Source of the DNA: MGBC114079 sp964531385 | Lineage (GTDB): Bacteria; Bacillota; Clostridia; Lachnospirales; CAG-274 | Reading direction: 5' to 3' | Assembly: GCA_964531385.1 (NCBI GenBank) | Contig: CAZHGC010000005.1 | Location: 62,001-126,000, forward strand | Length of the DNA stretch: 64,000 nucleotides | In this document: positions 37,438 to 44,870 of the stretch, piece after piece | Position numbering within the stretch: position 1 is the stretch's first letter | How the letters are laid out: every line of letters begins with the position of its first letter | Made by a program: the position numbers and the translations under genes | The notes under the pieces: model-generated | What the model saw: only the letters and a program-made list of their open reading frames with translations | Told to the model about the DNA's origin: nothing | Database searches by the model: none

Positions 37438-39834
37438 ATGGCTGACGAACTTAGATATGATGAATTGAAAAATTTTTGCAACATTGATGAACTTGGTTTT
37501 AAATCAATTAAGGAAATTGAACCCTTTAGGGATATTATTGGGCAAAATGTTGCTTCGGAGGCTTTGGAATTTGGGCTTAAGATTAAATCTAAAGGATACA
37601 ACATTTTTGTTGCGGGAATTCCCGGAACGGGAAAAACAACTTTTGCAAAAAAATATGCAAAAAAAATTGCCAAAACAGAGCCGACACCTGATGATTTGTG
37701 CTATGTTTATAATTTTGAAAATCCTAAAAATCCGAGACTTTTGAGATTTCCAGCAGGAGTTGGGAAAAAATTTAAGGAGGATTTTGAAGAAGTTATAAAC
37801 GTTTTAAGCATTGAAATTCCAAAAGCTTTTGTTTCGAATGATTATGAAAGCGAAAAAGACAAAATTGTTAAGGAATATCAAGATAAGCGAGATGACGTTA
37901 TTAAAGAAATGACGGAAGAGGCAAAAAAACACGAGTTTAGTGTTAAAATGACTAATTCTGGAATATATTTTTTGCCGATTATTGACGGCGAAACTATTTC
38001 GGAAGATGATTTTGATAATTTGACTGACGAACAAAAAGATGTTATTTCTGAAAAATCAGAAGCTGTTCAAGAAAAAGCTGCTGAAATTATGCACATAATT
38101 AAAGAATATGAAAAAGATACAAAAAAAGAAATTGATGACATAGAGTATAATACAGGACTTTTTATTGTTGGTCATTTTTTTAATTCTCTTCAGGAAAATT
38201 ATACTTTCAATGATGATGTTATAAAATATCTTAAAGATGTTAAGGAAGATATTATCGAAAATATCGATTGTTTTATTGAAGAAGAAAGCGATGATGATGA
38301 GGCTGTTCAAATGATGTTGCCTTGGATTAACAAAAAGAACTCCGATGACATTTTATCAAAATATAAAATAAATCTTATTGTTGATAATTCGGAAACAAAA
38401 GGTGCTCCGGTTGTTGAAAGCTTTAATCCGACTTATACAAATTTAATTGGTGACATTGAATATGACAATGAGTATGGAAATTTTACAACAGATTATATGA
38501 AAGTTAAACCCGGTGTTTTGCACAAAGCAAACGGAGGTTATCTTATTGTTTCTGTTGTTGACTTACTTTCAAATATGTATTCTTGGGAAACTCTTAAACG
38601 AGTTTTGAGAACAGGCGAAATTGTTATTGAACCGCTTAAAGAATATCAGCTTGGCGGAATTTCGGTTTCAACGATTAAACCGGAAAATGTTAAGGTTGAC
38701 GTTAAAATAATTCTTATTGGAACATCGTATTATTATGATTTGCTTAGCGAAAATGATGATGATTTTTCGAAGTTGTTTAAAATTTGTTCTATGTTTGATT
38801 ATGAAATGGACAACAACAGCGAAAATAAATTTGCTATGTGCCAATTTATTAAAAATTTTACGGATAAAGAGGGCGTTTTGGATTTTGACGTTTCGGCTGT
38901 TGCTGAAGTTATTGAGTATTCTTCGAGAGTTGCAGAGAGACAAGATAAATTTACAACGAGATTTAATCAAGTTAATGAAATTCTTGAGGAGGCAAACGTT
39001 TGGGCAAAGCTTGACAATTCGGACAAAGTTTTTAGAAAGCACGTTGTTAAGGCTATTGAGAAAAAAATTGAACGAATTAATCTTTATGAAAGCAAGCTTA
39101 CAGATATGATTCTTGAAAACGAAATAATGATTGACACAGAGGGCGAAAAAGTTGGTCAAATTAATGGGCTTGCTGTTATGGATATGGGCGGATATTCTTT
39201 TGGAAAGCCAACGAGAATTACCGCAACAACTTATATGGGTAAAGCGGGCATTGTTAACATTGAAAAAGAAGCAGAAATGAGCGGAAACATTCACGATAAA
39301 GGTATTCAAGTTATTATTGGTTTCCTTGGTGAAAATTATGCTCAGGATTTTCCTCTTTCTTTATCTTGTCGAATTTGTTTTGAACAAAATTATAACGGTA
39401 TTGACGGTGACAGTGCTTCAAGCACCGAGCTTTACTGTATTTTATCAAGTCTTGCAAATTTGCCGATAAATCAAGAAATTGCCGTTACGGGAAGTGTTAA
39501 TCAAAAAGGACAAATTCAGCCTATTGGCGGTGTTACTTACAAAATTGAAGGATTTTTTGATATTTGCAAAAAGAGGGGGCTTACAGGAAAGCAAGGCGTT
39601 ATTATTCCTGTTCAAAATGTTAAAGACCTTGTTCTTAAAGATGAGGTTATTGATGCTGTTAAAGACGGTTTGTTTCATATTTATCCGATTTCTTCGGTTG
39701 ATGAAGGAATTGAGATTTTGACAGGCGTTAGTGCCGGCGTTAAGGGGGCACGAGGGAAATATCCTCCGAACAGCGTTTACGGAAAGGTTTATAAAAAGCT
39801 TAAAAGTTATCACGAAAAATCTATTGAGGAATAA
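37438..39834 (+). CDS. LonB-like ATP-dependent protease (AAA plus S16 domain)
   Basis: Cytosolic AAA+ protease of 798 residues. The N-terminal P-loop is GIPGTGKTTFAKK (about residues 61-73). A long acidic and helical insertion (about 110-290, rich in E, K and D) separates it from the second ATPase half, which includes HKANGGYLIVSVVDLL. The C-terminal Lon protease domain has the catalytic serine in DGDSASSTE (about residue 659) and lysine in GGVTYKIEG (about 702). This is the bacterial AAA_32/S16 type rather than classical LonA. ATG 37438 follows GAGAGGTG. The gene is transcribed alone and is followed by a strong hairpin. Confidence 0.9.
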   Translation: MADELRYDELKNFCNIDELGFKSIKEIEPFRDIIGQNVASEALEFGLKIKSKGYNIFVAGIPGTGKTTFAKKYAKKIAKTEPTPDDLCYVYNFENPKNPRLLRFPAGVGKKFKEDFEEVINVLSIEIPKAFVSNDYESEKDKIVKEYQDKRDDVIKEMTEEAKKHEFSVKMTNSGIYFLPIIDGETISEDDFDNLTDEQKDVISEKSEAVQEKAAEIMHIIKEYEKDTKKEIDDIEYNTGLFIVGHFFNSLQENYTFNDDVIKYLKDVKEDIIENIDCFIEEESDDDEAVQMMLPWINKKNSDDILSKYKINLIVDNSETKGAPVVESFNPTYTNLIGDIEYDNEYGNFTTDYMKVKPGVLHKANGGYLIVSVVDLLSNMYSWETLKRVLRTGEIVIEPLKEYQLGGISVSTIKPENVKVDVKIILIGTSYYYDLLSENDDDFSKLFKICSMFDYEMDNNSENKFAMCQFIKNFTDKEGVLDFDVSAVAEVIEYSSRVAERQDKFTTRFNQVNEILEEANVWAKLDNSDKVFRKHVVKAIEKKIERINLYESKLTDMILENEIMIDTEGEKVGQINGLAVMDMGGYSFGKPTRITATTYMGKAGIVNIEKEAEMSGNIHDKGIQVIIGFLGENYAQDFPLSLSCRICFEQNYNGIDGDSASSTELYCILSSLANLPINQEIAVTGSVNQKGQIQPIGGVTYKIEGFFDICKKRGLTGKQGVIIPVQNVKDLVLKDEVIDAVKDGLFHIYPISSVDEGIEILTGVSAGVKGARGKYPPNSVYGKVYKKLKSYHEKSIEE

Positions 39835-39879
39835 CTAAATTTTTAAAACAACTTATAATTTTATGGTATGAAAAAAATA

Positions 39880-39940
39880 CATTTGAAGCAGTTGTAAAAT
39901 ATGTTTGAAATTTACAGCTGTTTCAAATGATTTTATTTTT
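39880..39940 (+). terminator. Rho-independent terminator after the LonB-like gene
   Basis: A 19-bp stem (39880-39898 with 39911-39929, two G-T pairs) with a 12-base loop, followed by ATTTTATTTTT. Confidence 0.8.
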
Positions 39941-39989
39941 TGCAATACTAAATTAAATGTAAACTATTTATGTACAAATGAGTTTTTTG

Positions 39990-40018
39990 TGGACAAAGAG
40001 TTATTTTTTTTATATAAT
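39990..40018 (+). promoter_or_regulatory. Sigma-A-type promoter for the second MATE gene
   Basis: TGGACA (39990-39995, one mismatch to TTGACA), 17-base spacer, perfect TATAAT (40013-40018). Transcription would start near 40025, leaving a leader of about 170 bases before the MATE start codon. Confidence 0.7.
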
Positions 40019-40197
40019 ATAATGTGAAAGTTGCCACTATGGTTATGAAAAGTTATTGCAAAAAATATGCGTGAAGGTAATGCCGTATTTTAATTAAAAG
40101 TTTGTTTTTGCAACGGAAAATATTTTTTTATTTTTAAAATATAATTTATGGTGTTAATTTTGATTATGCTATTAAAGCAATGAAAAGAGGCATTTTT
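40019..40197 (+). other. Long untranslated leader of the MATE gene with possible RNA structure
   Basis: No gene is visible in this stretch. TTGCAAAAA (40056-40064) pairs perfectly with TTTTTGCAA (40105-40113), enclosing about 40 bases that include GTGAAGGTAATGCC. I could not match this to a riboswitch class that I know. The leader ends in AAAAGAGG (40183-40190), the ribosome-binding site. A regulatory RNA is possible but unproven. Confidence 0.3.
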
Positions 40198-41541
40198 ATG
40201 TTAAATATGACAGAGGGTTCAACTTCAAAAATTTTATGGAATTTTTCAATTCCTATGCTTATCAGTGTTGTTTTTCAACAAATTTACACTATAGCTGATA
40301 CGGTTATTGCAGGAAAATATATAAGCTCAGATGCACTTGCCGCAGTTGGAGCGTCTTATCCCATAACGATGATTTTTATGGCTGTTGCAACGGGGCTTAA
40401 TATCGGGGCTTCGGTTGTTATTTCTCAATTGTTTGGCGGGAAGCGTTTTGAAAAAATGAAAACGGCTGTTTTTACTTCTATTTTTACAACAATTTTGTTA
40501 AGTATTATTGTTATGTGCATAGGTTTTATGATTTGTGATTATATGTTGTATCTTTTGGCAACTCCCGATAAAATTTTTGAGGATTCCGCAATTTATCTCA
40601 GAATATACATATTTGGTATGATATTTTTATTTTTATACAATGTTTGCAATGGTATTTTTGTTGCATTGGGAGATTCGAAAACTCCGTTGTATTTCTTGAT
40701 TTTTTCTTCGATTTTAAATATCGTGCTTGATATTGTATTTGTTACAACTTTTGATATGGGTATTGCAGGAGTTGCCTGGGCAACGTTTTTGGCTCAAGGA
40801 GTCTCTTCGTTGTTGTCAATTGTTGTTTTGCTTAAAAGAATTGCCTTGATAAAATGCAAAAGGTATAAAAAGTTTTCGATTTCTATGCTTATGAAAATTT
40901 CAAGAATTGCACTTCCGAGCATTTTGCAACAAAGTTTTATTTCTGTTGGAAACTTATTTATTCAAAATAAAGTTAATAGTTTTGGTGAAACGGTTATTGC
41001 GGGATATACCGCTGCAATTAAGCTTAATACTTTTTCCATTACAGCTTTGACTACTTTGGGAAACGCTGTTTCAAGTTTTGCAGCTCAAAATCTTGGGGCG
41101 GGAAAGCTTGACAGAGTTAAGCAATGTTTTAAATCGGGGACTATTATGTTTTGTCTTGTCAGTGTTCCCTTTTTGATTTGCTTTATTTTATTCAGAAATG
41201 AAATGATTGGGCTTTTTGTTAATGATGAAAATAGCAGTTTTGATATTATTAACGAGGGTTCGAAGTTTTTGATTATTACAGCTCCGTTTTATCCTATTAT
41301 TTCGATTAAGTTTGTGTGTGACGGAATTTTGAGAGGTGCGGGGGCTATGTTTGCATTTATGACCTCAACTCTTACAGATTTTATATTGCGTGTTGTTTTG
41401 GCATTTATTCTTTCAATTCCGTTCGGTTCGGAGGGAATTTGGTTATCGTGGCCTGTTGGTTGGGTTGTTTCCTCAATTATGTCATATGTATTTTATTTCA
41501 GAGGTAATTGGAAAAAGAATTTTATAACCAAAAAGAACTGA
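40198..41541 (+). CDS. MATE-family exporter (second copy)
   Basis: Twelve-helix MATE exporter of 447 residues. It begins MLNMTEGSTSKILWNFSIPML and continues with VFQQIYTIADTVIAGKYI, the pattern of the MepA/NorM-like clostridial group. It differs clearly from the MATE protein encoded at 18123, so the two are not recent duplicates. ATG 40198 is 7 bases after AAAAGAGG; an upstream ATG at 40180 overlaps that site. It has its own promoter and long leader, which suggests separate regulation. Substrate unknown. Confidence 0.9.
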   Translation: MLNMTEGSTSKILWNFSIPMLISVVFQQIYTIADTVIAGKYISSDALAAVGASYPITMIFMAVATGLNIGASVVISQLFGGKRFEKMKTAVFTSIFTTILLSIIVMCIGFMICDYMLYLLATPDKIFEDSAIYLRIYIFGMIFLFLYNVCNGIFVALGDSKTPLYFLIFSSILNIVLDIVFVTTFDMGIAGVAWATFLAQGVSSLLSIVVLLKRIALIKCKRYKKFSISMLMKISRIALPSILQQSFISVGNLFIQNKVNSFGETVIAGYTAAIKLNTFSITALTTLGNAVSSFAAQNLGAGKLDRVKQCFKSGTIMFCLVSVPFLICFILFRNEMIGLFVNDENSSFDIINEGSKFLIITAPFYPIISIKFVCDGILRGAGAMFAFMTSTLTDFILRVVLAFILSIPFGSEGIWLSWPVGWVVSSIMSYVFYFRGNWKKNFITKKN

Positions 41542-41566
41542 AATGTTTAATTAAATTTTAAACATT
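41542..41566 (+). terminator. Weak hairpin after the MATE gene
   Basis: AATGTTTAA (41542-41550) pairs with TTAAACATT (41558-41566). It is AT-only apart from one G-C pair and is not followed directly by a T-run, so termination is doubtful. Confidence 0.3.
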
Positions 41567-41649
41567 GCTTTAGCATAAAAATTTTATTTCTTGATTTTTG
41601 ACTTGTTCAATTTGTGGCAACCGATATTAAATTGAAAGGGGCAATTGAT

Positions 41650-43155
41650 TTGATTTCAAAATTCAAAGAGTCGATAAGTTCGGTTTTTCCGATAACTTTA
41701 ATTGTTTTGTTCTTACATTTAACCATTGCACCGTTTGAAAACATATATATGTTTATATCTTTTGTTGTTGGTGCGGTTATGCTTATTGTTGGTATGACTT
41801 TTTTTACGCTTGGTGCGGATATTTCCATGATGCCGATTGGCGAAAAGGTTGGCGGAAATCTTACAAAAACAAGAAATTTGCCGTTGATTATTCTTGTTAC
41901 ATTTATTATTGGATTTATTATTACAACTGCAGAACCTGACCTTAAAGTTTTGGCGGAGCAGATTTCGAGCGTTCCAAATACGGTGTTGATTGTTGCTGTA
42001 TCGCTTGGTGTTGGTTTGTTTTTGGTTGTTTCTTTTTTGAGAATATTTTTTCAAATAAAACTTTCTTATATTTTGATTTTTCTATATATTATCGTTTTTG
42101 TGCTTGCTTTTTTTACAAAAGAAGAGTTTCTTGCTGTTTCGTTTGATTCGGGCGGGGTTACAACGGGGCCGATTACTGTTCCTTTTATAATGTCGCTTGG
42201 TGTTGGTTTGGCTTCGGTTCGTGGAGACAGCAATTCGGAAGAGGATAGTTTTGGTCTTGTTTCACTTTGCTCGGTTGGACCGATTTTAACCGTTCTTATA
42301 CTTGGTATGATATACAGCCCTGACGGAACAAGCTATTCACCCGATTATACTCAAAACGCATATTCATTTGCTGAAGTTATTGGCAAATTTATTGAATATA
42401 TTCCGGAATGTGCGGAAGAAGTTGCTGTTTGTATTGTTCCGATTGCAATATTCTTTATTATTTTTCAAATTTTTTCTTTAAAGCTTCATAAAAAAGCTGT
42501 TATAAAAATTTTTATTGGTTTGATTTATACATATTTTGGACTTGTTGTTTTTTTGACGGGCGTTAATGTTGGATTTATGCCAGCGGGATATTATCTTGGA
42601 AACACGCTTGCTTCGGGAGAATGGCTTTGGGTTCTGGTTCCGTTTGGTTTTGTTGTTGGATATTTTATTGTTGCGGCAGAACCGGCTGTTCACGTTTTGA
42701 AACAACAGGTTGAAGATATGACAGAGGGAACTATTACGGGAAAAGCTATGGGAATAAGTCTTTCCATTGGTGTTGCGTTTTCTGTTGCAATATCTATGCT
42801 TAGAATTATTTTTGGAATACCGGTTTTGTATATTTTGCTTCCGGCTTATATAATTGCACTTGTGATAACTTTTTTTGTTAAACCTATATTTTCTGCAATT
42901 GCGTTTGATTCGGGCGGGGTTGCATCGGGGCCTATGACGGCAACTTTTCTTATTCCGTTCTCCATTGGTGCTTGTGAGGCTGTTGGCGGAAATATTTTTC
43001 TTGATGCTTTTGGGATTGTTGCTATGGTTGCTATGACGCCGATTATAACAATTCAAATTTTGGGTATTATTTCAAAAATTAAAGAAAGAAAAAGTGCTGA
43101 TTTGGAAGAAACTGTTATTGATGACAGTATTATTGAATTTAATGATGAAAAATAA
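41650..43155 (+). CDS. Duplicated DUF1538 membrane protein (putative transporter)
   Basis: Integral membrane protein of about 501 residues built of two homologous halves. Each half has a block of the form AEPxxxVL and the signature FDSGGVxxGPxT, at about 42140-42175 in the first half and about 42905-42945 in the second. This is the DUF1538 family, whose function is not established; the inverted-duplication architecture resembles secondary transporters. I place the start at TTG 41650, because GAAAGGGG (41634-41641) is 8 bases upstream; the longer GTG 41614 frame would contain that site. It is followed after 20 bases by a tandem PII-like gene, which suggests that transport is controlled by a PII-type sensor. 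Confidence 0.8.
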   Translation: MISKFKESISSVFPITLIVLFLHLTIAPFENIYMFISFVVGAVMLIVGMTFFTLGADISMMPIGEKVGGNLTKTRNLPLIILVTFIIGFIITTAEPDLKVLAEQISSVPNTVLIVAVSLGVGLFLVVSFLRIFFQIKLSYILIFLYIIVFVLAFFTKEEFLAVSFDSGGVTTGPITVPFIMSLGVGLASVRGDSNSEEDSFGLVSLCSVGPILTVLILGMIYSPDGTSYSPDYTQNAYSFAEVIGKFIEYIPECAEEVAVCIVPIAIFFIIFQIFSLKLHKKAVIKIFIGLIYTYFGLVVFLTGVNVGFMPAGYYLGNTLASGEWLWVLVPFGFVVGYFIVAAEPAVHVLKQQVEDMTEGTITGKAMGISLSIGVAFSVAISMLRIIFGIPVLYILLPAYIIALVITFFVKPIFSAIAFDSGGVASGPMTATFLIPFSIGACEAVGGNIFLDAFGIVAMVAMTPIITIQILGIISKIKERKSADLEETVIDDSIIEFNDEK

Positions 43156-43175
43156 TTTGAAAGGAGTGTTTTTTG

Positions 43176-43850
43176 ATGTCAGACAATGTCAGATTGAAAA
43201 TTGTCGTTTCAATTATCGATTATGAACTTATTAATAAAATTTCTGAGTTATATTTGCAAAACGGACTGCCTTTGCACATTGTAACTCATGGGCACGGTTC
43301 GGCAACTTCCGAAATCCTTGATTATTTAGGCATAGGAGAAACGAGAAAAGCCGTTATAGTTAGTTTATCGACTGAAAATTCGGCTAAAAAAGTTTTTGGA
43401 GCACTTATTTCAAAAATGAATTTTAATAAACCAGGTACGGGGATTGCATTTACAATTCCGTTATCGAGTGCAACTAATTTTTTATCTTCTTTATGTATTA
43501 AATCTGAAATTATCGATGAAGAGGTGAACGATGATATGAACAGCTGTGATTGCGAACTTATAATGACTGTTGTTACAAAGGGCAATTTTAATGATGTTAT
43601 GGACGCAGCAAAATCTGCGGGGGCAACGGGAGGAACTTTAATTCACGCAAGAGGACTTGGAACAGCAGAAGCTGTTAAGTTTTTGGGAATTACAATTCAG
43701 CCGGAAAAAGACCTTATTATGATAATTGCACCAAAAGAGAAAAAACAAGGAATTATGGAAGCTATTACTAAAAAAAGCGGATTGGCAACAGAGGGAAAAG
43801 GCATTTGTTTTTCACTTCCTGTTGATTCGGCTGTTGGAATTAAATTTTAA
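43176..43850 (+). CDS. Tandem PII-like protein
   Basis: Cytosolic protein of 224 residues that appears to contain two PII-like ferredoxin folds in one chain. Each half has a short loop (GHGSAT in the first, HARGLGTAE in the second) and ends with a matching strand (GTGIAFTIPL and GKGICFSLPV). Classical GlnB T-loop residues are not visible, so this is a PII-like rather than a bona fide GlnB/GlnK protein. PII proteins bind nucleotides and 2-oxoglutarate and often gate a co-encoded transporter. Here the neighbour is the DUF1538 protein, 20 bases upstream. ATG 43176 follows GAAAGGAGTG. Confidence 0.75.
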   Translation: MSDNVRLKIVVSIIDYELINKISELYLQNGLPLHIVTHGHGSATSEILDYLGIGETRKAVIVSLSTENSAKKVFGALISKMNFNKPGTGIAFTIPLSSATNFLSSLCIKSEIIDEEVNDDMNSCDCELIMTVVTKGNFNDVMDAAKSAGATGGTLIHARGLGTAEAVKFLGITIQPEKDLIMIIAPKEKKQGIMEAITKKSGLATEGKGICFSLPVDSAVGIKF

Positions 43851-43912
43851 TTTATAAACGTTATTTGAACATTTGTTATAAAACAATTGTTTTGAGTTTT
43901 TGCGAAAATGGA

Positions 43913-43957
43913 GCTGTTGCACTGTCTTTGTTGGATTTTGCAACAGCCGATTTTTTA
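43913..43957 (+). terminator. Rho-independent terminator after the PII-like gene
   Basis: GCTGTTGCA (43913-43921) pairs with TGCAACAGC (43939-43947), followed by CGATTTTTTATTTT. It closes the DUF1538-PII transcript. Confidence 0.8.
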
Positions 43958-43983
43958 TTTTATAAAAAATTTGGAGTGATATT

Positions 43984-44730
43984 GTGGGAGACACAATTTA
44001 TATTTTTGACGGCTCTTTTTTTGGCTTGCTTACCGTTGTTTTTGAATGTTTTTTGAATAAAGATTTTGATTGCTCGATTATGGAACAAGGAAATGTTCAG
44101 GAGAGTTTTTGTTTTGAATATCGAATTATTGAAACTGATAGCAAAAAGGCGGAAAGAGTTGTTCTTGGAATAAAAAACAAAATATCCGAAGAGGCTTTTG
44201 AAAACGTTTATATGGCATTTTTGAGCTTTCAAAAAAATAGATTTACGGATATTTTGAAATATCTTCAACTTGGATTTAAAGTTGGAAAAAGAGTTGATGA
44301 CTTTAAAACTTATGATTTTGTTTTGAACGTTTTGAAAAATCGAAGAGCTGTTGGGCTGGAAGCTCATTTGCTTACCGGATTTGTTAGATTTTCGGAAACA
44401 AAAGAACATATTTTATATTCGGAAATTTCGCCGGATAATGATGTTCTTGATATTGTTGCAAATCATTTTGCGGACAGGCTTGGAAATGAAAAATGGATTA
44501 TTAACGATGTTTCGAGAAAAAAATGTGCTGTTTTTAACAACGGCGAACTTCTCATTATGTATGATGTTGGCGAACTTAATTTATCACAATCTGAAGATGA
44601 GCAGGTTTGGCAAAATTTATGGAAAGAGTTTTTTAAAACGATTGCCATTGAAAACAGAAAAAGTGCTAAAAGGCAAAATGCTATGCTTCCTAAAAAATTT
44701 AGAAAGAATATGATTGAATTTTTGGAATGA
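43984..44730 (+). CDS. TIGR03915-type (DUF4130) putative DNA-metabolism protein
   Basis: Protein of 248 residues matching the TIGR03915/DUF4130 pattern. The features are an opening IYIFDGSFFGLLTVVFECF, a central LTGFVRFSETKEHILYSEISPD and a C-terminal QNLWKEFFKTIAIENRKS with RQNAMLPKKFRKNM. Family members are usually encoded beside a radical-SAM partner (TIGR03916) and are thought to act in DNA repair or modification; the biochemistry is not established. No radical-SAM gene flanks it here. GTG 43984 is the start, with TTGGAGTG just upstream. Confidence 0.8.
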   Translation: MGDTIYIFDGSFFGLLTVVFECFLNKDFDCSIMEQGNVQESFCFEYRIIETDSKKAERVVLGIKNKISEEAFENVYMAFLSFQKNRFTDILKYLQLGFKVGKRVDDFKTYDFVLNVLKNRRAVGLEAHLLTGFVRFSETKEHILYSEISPDNDVLDIVANHFADRLGNEKWIINDVSRKKCAVFNNGELLIMYDVGELNLSQSEDEQVWQNLWKEFFKTIAIENRKSAKRQNAMLPKKFRKNMIEFLE

Positions 44731-44748
44731 TTTTTTGTTAATTCGCTA

Positions 44749-44776
44749 TAATTAAAATTCTGTTATTTGCCGATAT
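44749..44776 (+). promoter_or_regulatory. Sigma-D (sigma-28)-like flagellar promoter
   Basis: GCCGATAT at 44769-44776 matches the sigma-D -10 element. A TAAT box at 44749-44752 lies 16 bases upstream, with TAAA at 44753 as a closer-spaced alternative. It is about 95 bases before the giant flagellin-linked gene, which fits late flagellar control. Confidence 0.5.
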
Positions 44777-44870
44777 ATATTTATGAAGACTAAATATTTT
44801 GTTATTTAAATCTATGATTTGAAATATTTTTTATGATTTATAACAGGGCTGATTTTCGGAGGTGATGGTT

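Noticed and set aside
18123..41541. The two MATE genes as a recent duplication
   Set aside because: Their N-terminal and loop sequences differ widely and their neighbourhoods and promoters are unrelated.
41614..41649. Upstream GTG start for the DUF1538 gene
   Set aside because: It lacks a ribosome-binding site and would place GAAAGGGG inside the coding region; TTG 41650 has ideal spacing.
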